Shown one piece after another: positions 36,857 through 45,409 of a stretch of DNA of 64,000 bases. Under the pieces are notes generated by a model. That model searched no databases. It was not told the origin of the DNA and was given only the letters and a program-made list of their open reading frames with translations. The stretch's first letter is position 1; each line of letters opens with the position of its first letter. The DNA comes from Aneurinibacillus sp. (lineage in GTDB: Bacteria > Bacillota > UBA5301 > DYFA01). The stretch is from the NCBI GenBank assembly GCA_020725425.1, contig DYFA01000046.1, forward strand, positions 30,849 to 94,848, written 5' to 3'. The translations under genes and the position numbers were made by a program.

Positions 36857-37849
36857 ATGCACCGAGTAACGCTGATTCCGGGGGACGGGATCGGGCCCGA
36901 GGTGGCGGAGGCCGCCCGCCGGGTGGTGGACGCCACCGGCGTGAAGATCGAGTGGGAGGAGGCTGTGGCCGGGGAGGCGGCGATGGCGGCCTACGGCACG
37001 CCCCTGCCTGACGAGACAGTCGAACAGATCCGGAGGACCGGCGTGGCGCTGAAGGCGCCCATCACCACCCCCGTGGGCGAGGGCTTCCGCAGCGTCAACG
37101 TGGGGTTGCGCAAGGCCCTCGACCTGTACTGCAACCTGCGGCCGACCAGAAGCCGCCCCGGCGTGCCCGTGCCCTATCACAACGTGGACATCGTAATCTT
37201 TCGAGAGAACACGGAGGACCTGTACGCTGGCATCGAGCGGATGATTGACGAGAACACCGCCGAGGCGGTCAAGCGGATCACCCGCCAGGCCTCCCACCGG
37301 ATCGCCCGGGCCGCCTACGAGTACGCCCGGAAAGAGGGGCGCAAGAAGGTGACCATTGGCCACAAGGCCAACATCATGAAGTTGGCCGACGGGCTGTTCC
37401 TCAACGCCTGTCGGGAGGTGGCCGAAGAGTACCCGGAGATCGAGACGGAAGACGCCATTGTGGACGCCCTCTGCATGCGCCTGGTGATGCGGCCGTCCCA
37501 CTACGATGTCTTGCTTCTGCCCAACCTCTACGGGGACATCCTCTCGGACCTCTGCGCCGGCTTGACCGGCGGGCTGGGGCTCGCCCCCGGGGCCAACCTG
37601 GGGGAGGGCGCGGCAGTCTTCGAGGCGGTCCACGGGAGCGCCCCGAAGTACGCCGGGTTGAACAAGGCCAACCCGACGGCGCTTATCCTCTCGGCGACGC
37701 TGATGCTGCGCCATCTGGGCGAGCACGAGGCTGCAGCCCGGATCGACCGGGCGGTCGACACCTGCCTCGCCCGGGGCCAGACCACCTACGACCTGGGGGG
37801 TCCGCTCGGCACCGCCGAAATGGCCGACGCCATCATCGCCGCCCTGTAG
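36857..37849 (+). CDS. icd: Isocitrate dehydrogenase, NAD-type (isocitrate/isopropylmalate dehydrogenase family)
   Basis: Metal-dependent beta-decarboxylating dehydrogenase. The substrate loop reads [20 protein letters not shown], then [12 protein letters not shown]. The next motif is [14 protein letters not shown]. These are isocitrate dehydrogenase features (serine and asparagine binding the gamma-carboxylate), not the RELTGG of isopropylmalate dehydrogenase. The metal aspartates are in [17 protein letters not shown], and the nucleotide loop in [16 protein letters not shown] 36857 follows GGAGGAAGGAG. At 330 residues it resembles the short NAD-IDH/homoisocitrate group. It completes a citrate-to-2-oxoglutarate operon for glutamate synthesis. 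Confidence 0.78.
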   Translation: MHRVTLIPGDGIGPEVAEAARRVVDATGVKIEWEEAVAGEAAMAAYGTPLPDETVEQIRRTGVALKAPITTPVGEGFRSVNVGLRKALDLYCNLRPTRSRPGVPVPYHNVDIVIFRENTEDLYAGIERMIDENTAEAVKRITRQASHRIARAAYEYARKEGRKKVTIGHKANIMKLADGLFLNACREVAEEYPEIETEDAIVDALCMRLVMRPSHYDVLLLPNLYGDILSDLCAGLTGGLGLAPGANLGEGAAVFEAVHGSAPKYAGLNKANPTALILSATLMLRHLGEHEAAARIDRAVDTCLARGQTTYDLGGPLGTAEMADAIIAAL

Positions 37850-37910
37850 GTGGGACGTTTGACCCATTGTCCCCGACCTTCATATGCTGATGCAGCACGG
37901 AGCGGGGGGA

Positions 37911-38570
37911 ATGGGGATGTCCTGGGCGGTGGTACTGGTGGCCGTGGCGGTCAGCATCGACGGGTTGTGGGGAGGCTTGGCGTTTGGCCTGCGGCGGGTC
38001 CGCATCGGCCCGGCGGCGCTGGCGGTGATCTCGGCGGTCTCCGGAGCCTGCGCCAGCCTGGCGATGCTGGGCGGGCACGTGCTAGCGCGGACAGTGCCGC
38101 TAGCTGCCGCCAAGTGGGTCTCGGCAGCGCTCCTTCTGGCCGTCGGTGTGACCATGCTCTACGAAGCCTGGCTGGAGCGGGGGAAGCAGAGAGAGGAGCC
38201 GGTCGAACCAGTCCTGCCGGCCCTGCGCTCCCTCGCCGGGGAATTGCGCCGGAATCCGCTGGGGTTCTTGATCCGGGTGCTGATCGACCCGACGCTGGCC
38301 CACGCTGACTACTCCGGGGACATCAGCGCCTGGGAGGCCGGAGTCCTGGGGTTCGCGGTGGCCATCGACGCCAGCATCGCCGCTTTCACTATCGGGCTGG
38401 CGGGGCACGCCTCCCTGGGGGTTCCGGCGCTGATGGCTGCCGCGCATTACCTTCTGGTCGGCCTGGGCAACCTGTTGGGCAGCCGGCGGCTGGTCCACCG
38501 CCTGACTTCCCGGTTCGTCTACCTTCCCGGCGGGCTGATGGTTGTCCTGGGGCTGCTCCGCTTCCGGTAG
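37911..38570 (+). CDS. ytaF: YtaF-family sporulation membrane protein (MntP-like)
   Basis: Integral membrane protein with about six helices in two similar halves. Each half carries an acidic motif within a helix: VAVSIDGLWGGLAFGL near the N-terminus and GFAVAIDASIAAFTIGL in the second half. This matches the MntP/YtaF family. The central loop has DPTLAHADYSGDISAWEA, typical of YtaF. ATG 37911 is chosen for GGAG 8 bases upstream; an ATG at 37884 has none. Its function in sporulation is not well defined. A terminator follows. Confidence 0.8.
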   Translation: MGMSWAVVLVAVAVSIDGLWGGLAFGLRRVRIGPAALAVISAVSGACASLAMLGGHVLARTVPLAAAKWVSAALLLAVGVTMLYEAWLERGKQREEPVEPVLPALRSLAGELRRNPLGFLIRVLIDPTLAHADYSGDISAWEAGVLGFAVAIDASIAAFTIGLAGHASLGVPALMAAAHYLLVGLGNLLGSRRLVHRLTSRFVYLPGGLMVVLGLLRFR

Positions 38571-38595
38571 TTCTAGAGGCGGGCCTGATCGGTGA

Positions 38596-38620
38596 GGGCG
38601 CTTCGGCGCCCGAGATTTTT
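38596..38620 (+). terminator. Rho-independent terminator after ytaF
   Basis: GGGCGC (38596-38601), tetraloop TTCG, GCGCCC (38606-38611), then GAGATTTTT. The UUCG-capped stem is very stable. Confidence 0.75.
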
Positions 38621-38639
38621 GGCTCTGGGAGGGACAAGC

Positions 38640-39350
38640 GTGATCAAAGCCCTGCTCTTTGACCTCGACGGGACCTTGCTCGACGTGGATATGGCGGCCT
38701 TTCTGCCGGCCTATCTCAAGGCGCTCGCGCCGCGGGTGGACGGGGTGATGCCGCCGAAACAGTTCATAGCCGACTTGATGGCGGCGACCGAAACCATGAT
38801 CCGGAACGACGATCCGACCCGCACCAACCAGGACGTTTTCCTGGACGACTTCTTCCGTCGGACGGGCCTGGCCCCCAGCGAGTGGTTGCCGGTTTTCGAC
38901 GACTTCTACCGCACCGATTTTCACTGCCTCCGTTCCCTGACCGCTCCCCGGCCGCTGGCCCGCCCCTTGGTGGAGGCGGCGGTGGCCAGGGGGTACGAGG
39001 TGGTCATCGCCACCAACCCCGTCTTCCCGCGGGTGGCGATCGAGGCGAGGCTGGCCTGGGGGAACCTTGACGGGCTGCCCTTCCGGCTCATCACCTCCTA
39101 CGAGGTGATGCACTTCAGCAAGCCGAATCCCCGCTACTTCGCGGAGGTCGCGGAGATGCTGGGCCGCCGACCCGACGAGTGCATCATGATCGGCAACGAC
39201 GCCGCGGAAGACATGACCGCCTGCCGGGTGGGGATGAGGACCTTCCTCACCGCCGAGGGGCGGGTCGGCCAGATAAAGGAGAGCTGCCCTCCCACCTGGG
39301 AAGGCACGCTCGAAGAGGTCTTGCAGCGGGTGGAGCAGGGGCGGTGGTAG
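38640..39350 (+). CDS. HAD-superfamily phosphatase
   Basis: Haloacid-dehalogenase-type hydrolase. Motif I is LLFDLDGTLLDVD (nucleophile and acid aspartates), motif II the threonine in VIATNPVFP, motif III the lysine in MHFSKPNPRYF, and motif IV the acidic pair in MIGNDAAEDMTA. A helical cap lies between motifs I and II (about residues 15-95). GTG 38640 follows GGGAGGGA. It has 236 residues. The substrate cannot be read from sequence, and the adjacent genes do not point to one. Confidence 0.85.
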   Translation: MIKALLFDLDGTLLDVDMAAFLPAYLKALAPRVDGVMPPKQFIADLMAATETMIRNDDPTRTNQDVFLDDFFRRTGLAPSEWLPVFDDFYRTDFHCLRSLTAPRPLARPLVEAAVARGYEVVIATNPVFPRVAIEARLAWGNLDGLPFRLITSYEVMHFSKPNPRYFAEVAEMLGRRPDECIMIGNDAAEDMTACRVGMRTFLTAEGRVGQIKESCPPTWEGTLEEVLQRVEQGRW

Positions 39351-39425
39351 AATGCCCCAGTTGAAGAGGTAATCACTGGCGGGCGGAGAAAACGTCGCGG
39401 AACGAGTAGGGAGGAGTGAGTAGCG

Positions 39426-40736
39426 GTGTACTGGGATCAGGCCACGGAAACGATGTCCCGGGAGCAGTTGGAGGAGCTCCAGGCGAGGCGCTTGTCGGCG
39501 CTGGTGGGGCGGGTCGGGGCGGTGGTGCCGTTCTACCGGGAACGGCTGGCCGCCCGGGGGATTCACCCCAGCGACGTCCACCGGCTGGATGACCTGCGGC
39601 ACCTGCCCTTCACCACCAAGAAGGACCTCCGCGACAACTACCCCTACGGACTTTTCGCTGTAGGTCTCCGGGAGGTCGTGCGGGTCCACGCCTCGTCCGG
39701 GACGACCGGTAAACCCACCGTGGTCGGATACACCCACCACGACCTGGAGACCTGGCAGGACCTGATGGCCCGGGCGCTCACCGCGGTGGGGGTGACCCGC
39801 GACTCGGTGGTCCAGGTGGCCTACGGATACGGCCTCTTCACCGGGGGACTCGGCGTCCACTACGGGGCGGAACGGATCGGCGCCTCGGTGATCCCCATCT
39901 CCGGCGGGAACACCAAGCGCCAGGTCATGCTGGCCCAGGACTTCGGGACCACCTGCCTCGCCTGCACCCCCTCGTACGCCCTGACCATCGCCGAGACCAT
40001 GGCGGAGATGGGCGTCGAGCCCAAGGACCTCAAGCTGCGGCAGGGGGTCTTCGGGGCGGAGCCGTGGACCAACGCCATGCGGCGGGAGATCGAAACGAAA
40101 CTGGGGCTGCAGGCGTACGACATCTACGGACTGTCGGAGATCATCGGCCCGGGGGTGGCCATCGAGTGCGAGGCCAAGACGGGGTTGCACGTCTTCGAGG
40201 ACCACTTCCTGGTGGAGGTGATCGACCCGGAGACCGGGGAACCCCTGCCGTACGGCGAGAAGGGGGAACTGGTCTTCACCACGCTGACCAAGGAGGCGCT
40301 GCCCCTTATCCGGTACCGGACGGGGGACATCTCGGTCCTTCACGCCGAGCGGTGCGCCTGCGGCCGGGTCTTCGTCCGGATGGAGAAGGTCAAGGGCCGG
40401 ACCGACGACATGCTGATCATTCGGGGGGTCAATGTCTTCCCCTCGCAGGTCGAGGCGGTCCTCCTCGAGCTCGGCGAGACGGAGCCCCACTACCAGCTGG
40501 TGGTAGACCGAACGGGGACGCTGGACGAGGTGGAGGTATGGGTTGAGGTGCCCCCCGGCTTCCCGATGGATGAGGTGCGGCGGCTGGAGGAGCTGGAGCG
40601 CCGGGTGCGGGGAGCGATCGAGTCGGTGCTGGGCATCTCGGTCCGGGTGAAGCTGGTCGAGCCGCATACGATTCCCCGTAGCGAGGGCAAGGCGAAGCGG
40701 ATCGTGGACCGGCGGGAGCTGTACGAGAACAACTGA
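39426..40736 (+). CDS. paaK: Phenylacetate-CoA ligase family protein
   Basis: AMP-forming acyl-CoA synthetase of the PaaK group. The ATP-binding P-loop is [16 protein letters not shown]. The adenylate site region is [14 protein letters not shown]. The domain hinge is YRTGDISVL, and the C-terminal domain has the [20 protein letters not shown] signature with a late catalytic lysine (SEGKAKRI). It has 436 residues. The GTG start follows GGGAGGAG. It is paired with a small ACT-domain gene, a conserved partnership in anaerobes, and probably activates arylacetates from aromatic amino acid breakdown. Confidence 0.9.
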   Translation: MYWDQATETMSREQLEELQARRLSALVGRVGAVVPFYRERLAARGIHPSDVHRLDDLRHLPFTTKKDLRDNYPYGLFAVGLREVVRVHASSGTTGKPTVVGYTHHDLETWQDLMARALTAVGVTRDSVVQVAYGYGLFTGGLGVHYGAERIGASVIPISGGNTKRQVMLAQDFGTTCLACTPSYALTIAETMAEMGVEPKDLKLRQGVFGAEPWTNAMRREIETKLGLQAYDIYGLSEIIGPGVAIECEAKTGLHVFEDHFLVEVIDPETGEPLPYGEKGELVFTTLTKEALPLIRYRTGDISVLHAERCACGRVFVRMEKVKGRTDDMLIIRGVNVFPSQVEAVLLELGETEPHYQLVVDRTGTLDEVEVWVEVPPGFPMDEVRRLEELERRVRGAIESVLGISVRVKLVEPHTIPRSEGKAKRIVDRRELYENN

Positions 40737-40776
40737 GTCCGGTGAGGCTGACTATCGCATGCGAGGAGGGGCGGGT

Positions 40777-41208
40777 ATGGAGGTCCGGCAGATTTCGGTC
40801 TTTCTGGAGAACAAGGCGGGGCGGCTGGCGAAGGTGACGCGCCTTCTGGGGGACAACGGCATCAACATTCGGGCGCTCTCCATCGCCGATACGACGGACT
40901 TCGGCATTCTCCGGATGATTGTGAACGACCCGGAGCGGGCTGAGCGGCTGTTGCGGGAGGCCGGGTTCGCGGTGACGACCACCGGCGTGCTGGCGGTAGA
41001 AGTGCCCGACCGGCCCGGGGGGCTGGCTGAGGTGCTTGAGGTGCTGGAACGGGCCGGCCTGAACATCGAGTACCTGTACGCCTTTGTGGAGAAGGCTTCC
41101 CCGGACGCCCTGGTGCTTATCCGGGTGGAGGACCTCCCCAAGGCCGTCCGGGTGTTGACGGAGGCGGGGGTCTCGGTGCTCCCCGGGAAACGGGTCTACG
41201 CCCTATAG
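40777..41208 (+). CDS. Tandem ACT-domain protein
   Basis: 143 residues forming two ACT domains. The first is about 1-68 (QISVFLENKAGRLAKVTRLL, then GDNGINI). The second is about 69-143 (VLAVEVPDRPGGLAEVLEVL, then ERAGLNIEYLYAF). Such domains bind amino acids and regulate partners. No catalytic domain is attached. ATG 40777 lies after GAGGAGGGG; an earlier in-frame ATG lies within that site. Standing next to a phenylacetate-CoA ligase, it probably senses phenylalanine or a related amino acid. Confidence 0.82.
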   Translation: MEVRQISVFLENKAGRLAKVTRLLGDNGINIRALSIADTTDFGILRMIVNDPERAERLLREAGFAVTTTGVLAVEVPDRPGGLAEVLEVLERAGLNIEYLYAFVEKASPDALVLIRVEDLPKAVRVLTEAGVSVLPGKRVYAL

Positions 41209-41260
41209 CGAAGGGGAGGCCTGAGGCCAAGAGGCCGAAACCGAGAGGCGGGAGATTCAC

Positions 41261-42295
41261 GTGAGCCTGGACAAGCTCTACTACGACGTCTTTCCGAGCG
41301 CCCTGGGGTGGTGGGGGGCCGCCGCTACGAGCCGCGGGCTCTATGCCGTCTCTCTGCCCCGCGCCACCGCCCGGGGGGCGGTGGAGAAGCTGACCAACGG
41401 GGTTGAGGCGGCGGTCAGGCGGGCCGGCGGGACGAGGCCGACCCTGCAACAGGACGCGTCAGCGTTGGCGGAAGTCCGGCGCCAGGTGGAGGCCTACGCC
41501 CGGAATCCCTCTGCACCCCTGGAGGTTCTGCTGGATCTGGAAGGCTTCTCGCCCTTTGCCCGGGCGGTCATCGACGCCGCCCGGGCCATCCTCCCGGGTG
41601 AAGTCCTGACCTACGCCGAACTGGCCTCCCGGGCCGGACGGCCAGGCGGGGCGAGGGCGATCGGCCAGGCCATGCACGGCAACCGCCTCCCGCTCTTCAT
41701 CCCCTGTCACCGGGTGGTGGCCAGCGGCGGACACCTCGGCGGCTTCGGGGACGGTCTGGCGCAGAAAGTCCGGCTGCTCGTCCACGAGGGGGCGTTGGCT
41801 CCGGGGGCGCTGCGGCTGGGGGGAGAACCCATCGCCGACGCGGTTCAGCGAGTCCGGCGCTTTCTGCGGGTGGTGAAGCCGGAGGCCCGCATCATCGAGA
41901 CGGCAGCCAGCACCAGGACGGCCCCCGAGGCGGCCGCGGCGTTGGGGGTCGAGGTCGGGCAGATCGCCAAATCCCTGCTCTTCATGGCTGACGGCCGGCC
42001 GGTCCTGGTCGTCACCTCCGGCGACCGGAGGGTGAACCAGGACAAGCTCCGGCAGGTAGTGGGGGCAGACCGAATTTCGCTGGCCGACCCCAAGACGGTG
42101 GCCGAGGTGACCGGGTTCCCGGTCGGCGGCGTGGCGCCGGTGGCCCATCTCCATCCGGCCCAGGTCGTGCTGGACGTGAGCATGAAGCGATTCCCGGTGG
42201 TCTACGCGGCGGCGGGGACGCCCGCCTCAGCCGTACCGCTGCCCTTCGCCGAGTGGGTTCGGGTCAGCGGGGGCGAGCCGGCCGACGTTTGCTGA
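41261..42295 (+). CDS. O6-alkylguanine-DNA alkyltransferase fused to a YbaK/ProX-like domain
   Basis: A 344-residue fusion. The N-terminal half (to about 190) is an Ogt/MGMT protein with the alkyl-acceptor Cys149 in IPCHRVV and the DNA-binding helix region YAELASRAGRPGGARAIGQA. The C-terminal half (about 200-335) is a YbaK/aminoacyl-tRNA editing domain, with GVEVGQIAKSLLFMADGRPV, then ADRISLADPKTVAEVTG and the GGVAP loop. In YbaK proteins the lysine after the QIAK step is catalytic for deacylating mischarged tRNA. Combining direct DNA repair with tRNA editing in one chain is unusual. The GTG start has a GGGAG site. Confidence 0.82.
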   Translation: MSLDKLYYDVFPSALGWWGAAATSRGLYAVSLPRATARGAVEKLTNGVEAAVRRAGGTRPTLQQDASALAEVRRQVEAYARNPSAPLEVLLDLEGFSPFARAVIDAARAILPGEVLTYAELASRAGRPGGARAIGQAMHGNRLPLFIPCHRVVASGGHLGGFGDGLAQKVRLLVHEGALAPGALRLGGEPIADAVQRVRRFLRVVKPEARIIETAASTRTAPEAAAALGVEVGQIAKSLLFMADGRPVLVVTSGDRRVNQDKLRQVVGADRISLADPKTVAEVTGFPVGGVAPVAHLHPAQVVLDVSMKRFPVVYAAAGTPASAVPLPFAEWVRVSGGEPADVC

Positions 42296-42308
42296 GGAGG
42301 GATTCTCC

Positions 42309-43505
42309 ATGCGGCTCTCAGACCGGATCCGCTCGGTGGCGCCTTCAGCCACGCTGGCGGTCGACGCCCTGGTCAGAAAGGCCCGCGCCGAAGGCGTGGA
42401 CGTGGTCGGCTTCGGCACGGGGGAACCGGACTTCGACACCCCGGAACACATCAAGGAGGCGGCCCGGGCGGCGCTGCGGGAGGGCCGGACGAAGTACACG
42501 CCGAGCGCGGGGACGATGGAGCTGCGCCAGGCGATCTGCGCTGATTTGGCCCGGCGAGGCCTTTCCTACACCCCTGAGGAGGTTATCGCCGCAACCGGGG
42601 CCAAGCAGGTCCTCTATAACGCCTTCCAGGTGCTGCTCAACCCGGGCGACGAGGTGCTCATCCCCGCTCCGTACTGGGTCAGCTACGTCGAGATGGTCCG
42701 GCTGGCGGGCGGGGTGGCGGTGATCGTGCCGGGCGCGGAGACGGATGGCTTCGTCCCCCCGGCAGAGGCGCTGGCGGAGCGGTGCGGCCCCCGGACCCGG
42801 GCGGTGATCGTCAACTCGCCTTCCAACCCGACAGGGGAGCTCTGGCCCCGGGAACTCCTGCAGGCCGTGGGGGAACTGGCGGTCGAGCGGGACCTGGTGA
42901 TCCTCTCCGACGAGATCTACGACCGGCTCGTCTACGACGGCGTGCAGCCCGTCTCCGTCGCCGCGCTGGCGCCGGAGTTTCGGGCGCGTACCCTCGTGGT
43001 CAACGGCGTCTCCAAGACCTATGCCATGACCGGCTGGCGGATCGGGTACGGCGCCGGACCGGCCCCGCTGATCCAGGCGATGGCGAGCCTCCAGTCGCAT
43101 TCCACCTCCAACCCCAACTCGATCGCCCAGGCGGCGGCGGTCGCCGCCCTGACCGGCCCCCAGGAAGTGGTGGAGGCGATGCGGCGGGAGTTCGAGACCC
43201 GCCGGAACCTCATGGTCGAGGGGCTCAACCGGCTGCCCGGGGTGGTCTGCCGCCGGCCTCCCGGAGCCTTCTACGCTTTCCCGAATGTTCAGAAGCTCCT
43301 GGGACGGAAGACGGGCGGGGAAACCGTCACCGACTCGACCAGCCTGGCCCGCTTTCTCCTGGAGGCGACACGGGTGGCGGTGGTGCCCGGAATCGCCTTT
43401 GGAGTCGAGGGCTATCTGCGGCTGTCCTACGCCACCTCCCGGGAGCGGATCGCCGAGGGGCTGAAGCGCCTGGGGGAGGCGCTGACGATCCTCGACTCCG
43501 CGTAG
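42309..43505 (+). CDS. aspC: Pyridoxal-phosphate aminotransferase, aspartate aminotransferase class I
   Basis: Fold-type I transaminase. It has the family arginine/substrate region FGTGEPDFDTPEHIKEAA and the PLP phosphate site ATGAKQ. It also has the PLP aspartate/asparagine segments NSPSNPTGE and LSDEIYDRLVYDG, the Schiff-base lysine in GVSKTYAMTGWRIGY, and the C-terminal substrate arginine in LRLSYAT. The 398 residues match thermophilic AspB-like enzymes with broad aspartate/aromatic specificity. ATG with GAGGAGGG upstream; 13 bases after the MGMT fusion. Confidence 0.9.
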   Translation: MRLSDRIRSVAPSATLAVDALVRKARAEGVDVVGFGTGEPDFDTPEHIKEAARAALREGRTKYTPSAGTMELRQAICADLARRGLSYTPEEVIAATGAKQVLYNAFQVLLNPGDEVLIPAPYWVSYVEMVRLAGGVAVIVPGAETDGFVPPAEALAERCGPRTRAVIVNSPSNPTGELWPRELLQAVGELAVERDLVILSDEIYDRLVYDGVQPVSVAALAPEFRARTLVVNGVSKTYAMTGWRIGYGAGPAPLIQAMASLQSHSTSNPNSIAQAAAVAALTGPQEVVEAMRREFETRRNLMVEGLNRLPGVVCRRPPGAFYAFPNVQKLLGRKTGGETVTDSTSLARFLLEATRVAVVPGIAFGVEGYLRLSYATSRERIAEGLKRLGEALTILDSA

Positions 43506-43518
43506 CTGGGAATAATGA

Positions 43519-43585
43519 CGGCAGGGAAAACGCTCCCTGCCGGGAATTGTTGCGGCAGGTATGACCTGGCCAGCCTCGGCTGGCC
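43519..43585 (+). repeat. Two consecutive perfect hairpins before the aminopeptidase/methyl-cycle operon
   Basis: CGGCAGGGA (43519-43527) pairs with TCCCTGCCG (43534-43542). GGCCAGCC (43568-43575) pairs with GGCTGGCC (43578-43585). Neither has a T-run, so they are not classic terminators. They end just before the ribosome site of the next gene. Confidence 0.5.
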
Positions 43586-43605
43586 GGAAGGTGGGAGGGT
43601 TAAGA

Positions 43606-44589
43606 TTGAGCGAGCTCTGGAACGACCCCGGCTTCCAGGTGGCGGCTCGCGTGGCGGTGCGCGACTGCCTGGCGGTGAAACGCGGGGAATCGGTGCTGGT
43701 GGTGACCGACGCTCCCCTCCTCGAGATCGGGCGGCTTTTGTGGGAAGCGTCCAAGGAGGCGGGGGCGGAGGCCGTGCTCTGCGAGATCCTGCCCCGCGAG
43801 GTGCATGGGGAGGAACCTCCAGCGCTCGTGGCGGCGGCGATGAAGGCCGCTCAGGTCGTCTTCTGCCCGACCAGCAAATCGCTGACGCACACGGAGGCCC
43901 GGCGCGAAGCCTGCCGGGCGGGGGCGCGGATCGCCACCCTGCCCAACATCCTGCCCGAGACCTTCCGGCGGGCGTTGGCGGCCGACTACACCGCAATCGC
44001 GCGGCGCAGCAGGCGGGTGGCCGACATCCTGACCCAGCGGCGCCAAGTCCACCTGACGACGCCAGCCGGAACCGACTTGGTCCTGTCCCTGGAGGGACGG
44101 ACGGGACGGGCGGACGACGGCCTCTGCCGTGAGCCCGGAAGCGCTACCAACCTGCCCGGCGGAGAGGCCTTCATCGCCCCCGTGGAGGGCACGGCGAACG
44201 GCGTCGTGGTGGTGGACGGCACGATGCTCGAGACCCGGCTGGAAGAGAATCCGGTGCGCCTCGTCTTCCGCGACGGGGTGGCGGTGGAGATCGAGGGCCA
44301 TTCCCAGGTTGTGGAACGCCTCAAGGCGATCATCACCAAGCTGGGGCCGGCGGCCGCCGTCCTGGCAGAGCTCGGAGTGGGGACCAACGACCGCGCCCGG
44401 CTTTGCGGGAACACGCTGGAGGACGAGAAGATCCTGGGGACGGTGCATATCGCCATCGGGGACAACACCGGCTTCGGCGGACACAACCAGGTGTCCAGCC
44501 ACCAGGACGGCATCCTCCTCCGCCCGACACTGGTGGTGGACGGGTTGACGGTGATCGAGAACGGCAAGCTCCTGGTGGAGGAGGAGTGA
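43606..44589 (+). CDS. Leucyl aminopeptidase, M29 (aminopeptidase T)-like
   Basis: Metal-dependent aminopeptidase of the thermophilic AmpS/PepS group. The conserved C-terminal region has GVGTNDRARLCGNTLEDEKI, then GTVHIAIGDNTGFGG and HNQVSSHQDGILL, holding the histidine and aspartate metal ligands. At 327 residues it is shorter than the 370-410 residue classic M29 enzymes, mainly at the N-terminus, so activity should not be assumed. TTG 43606 follows GGGAGGG; a frame extending to 43561 crosses the hairpins. It leads the unit with mtnP, one base before that gene. Confidence 0.75.
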   Translation: MSELWNDPGFQVAARVAVRDCLAVKRGESVLVVTDAPLLEIGRLLWEASKEAGAEAVLCEILPREVHGEEPPALVAAAMKAAQVVFCPTSKSLTHTEARREACRAGARIATLPNILPETFRRALAADYTAIARRSRRVADILTQRRQVHLTTPAGTDLVLSLEGRTGRADDGLCREPGSATNLPGGEAFIAPVEGTANGVVVVDGTMLETRLEENPVRLVFRDGVAVEIEGHSQVVERLKAIITKLGPAAAVLAELGVGTNDRARLCGNTLEDEKILGTVHIAIGDNTGFGGHNQVSSHQDGILLRPTLVVDGLTVIENGKLLVEEE

Positions 44590-44590
44590 G

Positions 44591-45409
44591 GTGGAGATCG
44601 CGGTCATCGGCGGCACCGGCGTCTACGACCCGGAGCTCCTCGCGGAGGTGCGGGAGGAGGTGGTGGTCACGCCGTACGGGACGGCCACCCTCGCCGCCGG
44701 GCGGTACGGGGGGAAGGAGGTGGCCTTCCTGCCGCGACACGGCGCCGGCCACACCGTTCCCCCGCATCTCATCAACTACCGGGCCAACCTCTGGGCGCTG
44801 AAGATGCTGGGCGTGCGGTTCGTCCTGGCCACGTCGGCCGTGGGTTCGCTGAACCCGAAGATGGCACCGGGGGAACTCGTGGCCTTGGATCAGTTCCTCG
44901 ACTTCACCAAGAGCCGAGCTCAGACCTTCTACGAGGGTGGGCCGGCCGGCGTGGTCCACGTGGACTATACCGACCCCTACTGCCCTGAACTGCGGGAGTC
45001 GCTGCTCCGGGCGGCGGAGATCGAGGGACTCAAACTCCACCGGAGAGGGTGCTACGTCTGTACCGAGGGGCCGCGCTACGAGACGCCGGCCGAGATCCGC
45101 GCCTTCCGGACCCTGGGTGGTGATCTCGTGGGAATGACGAGCGTTCCTGAGGTCGTGCTGGCCCGGGAGGCGGAAATGTGTTACGCCGGCGTCGCGCTCG
45201 TCACCAACTGGGCGGCGGGGCTCACGGGGAGCAAGCTCACCCACCAGGAGGTCGTGGCGCTGATGGAGGCCAACCTGAACCGGCTGCGCCGGCTGCTGGC
45301 CAGGGCCATCGACCTGATCGACGAAGAACGGGTCTGCGCCTGCCACACGGCGGTGCGGGGACAGGCGCCCCTCGGCCCGCCAGGCGAGGAGGGAAAGCGT
45401 GAGAGTTAA
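44591..45409 (+). CDS. mtnP: S-methyl-5'-thioadenosine phosphorylase
   Basis: Phosphorolytic cleavage of methylthioadenosine to adenine and methylthioribose 1-phosphate. Family landmarks are IAVIGGTGVYDP (phosphate loop), RHGAGHTVPPHLINYRAN, the ATSAVGSLNPKMAPGE segment, and the purine/ribose site YVCTEGPRYETPAEI, then GMTSVPE with the substrate methionine. It has 272 residues. The GTG start overlaps nothing upstream; the stop overlaps mtnA by 11 bases. Its product is the substrate of the next enzyme. Confidence 0.92.
   Translation: MEIAVIGGTGVYDPELLAEVREEVVVTPYGTATLAAGRYGGKEVAFLPRHGAGHTVPPHLINYRANLWALKMLGVRFVLATSAVGSLNPKMAPGELVALDQFLDFTKSRAQTFYEGGPAGVVHVDYTDPYCPELRESLLRAAEIEGLKLHRRGCYVCTEGPRYETPAEIRAFRTLGGDLVGMTSVPEVVLAREAEMCYAGVALVTNWAAGLTGSKLTHQEVVALMEANLNRLRRLLARAIDLIDEERVCACHTAVRGQAPLGPPGEEGKRES

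Noticed and set aside
33752..37849. Plain leuACDB leucine operon
   Set aside because: Isocitrate-type motifs in the dehydrogenase, a missing LeuA regulatory domain and the basic specificity loop argue against it. It is kept as the alternative in the entries.
38100..40667. 855-codon open frame on the minus strand
   Set aside because: Shadow of ytaF, the HAD phosphatase and paaK; composition is typical of antisense translation.
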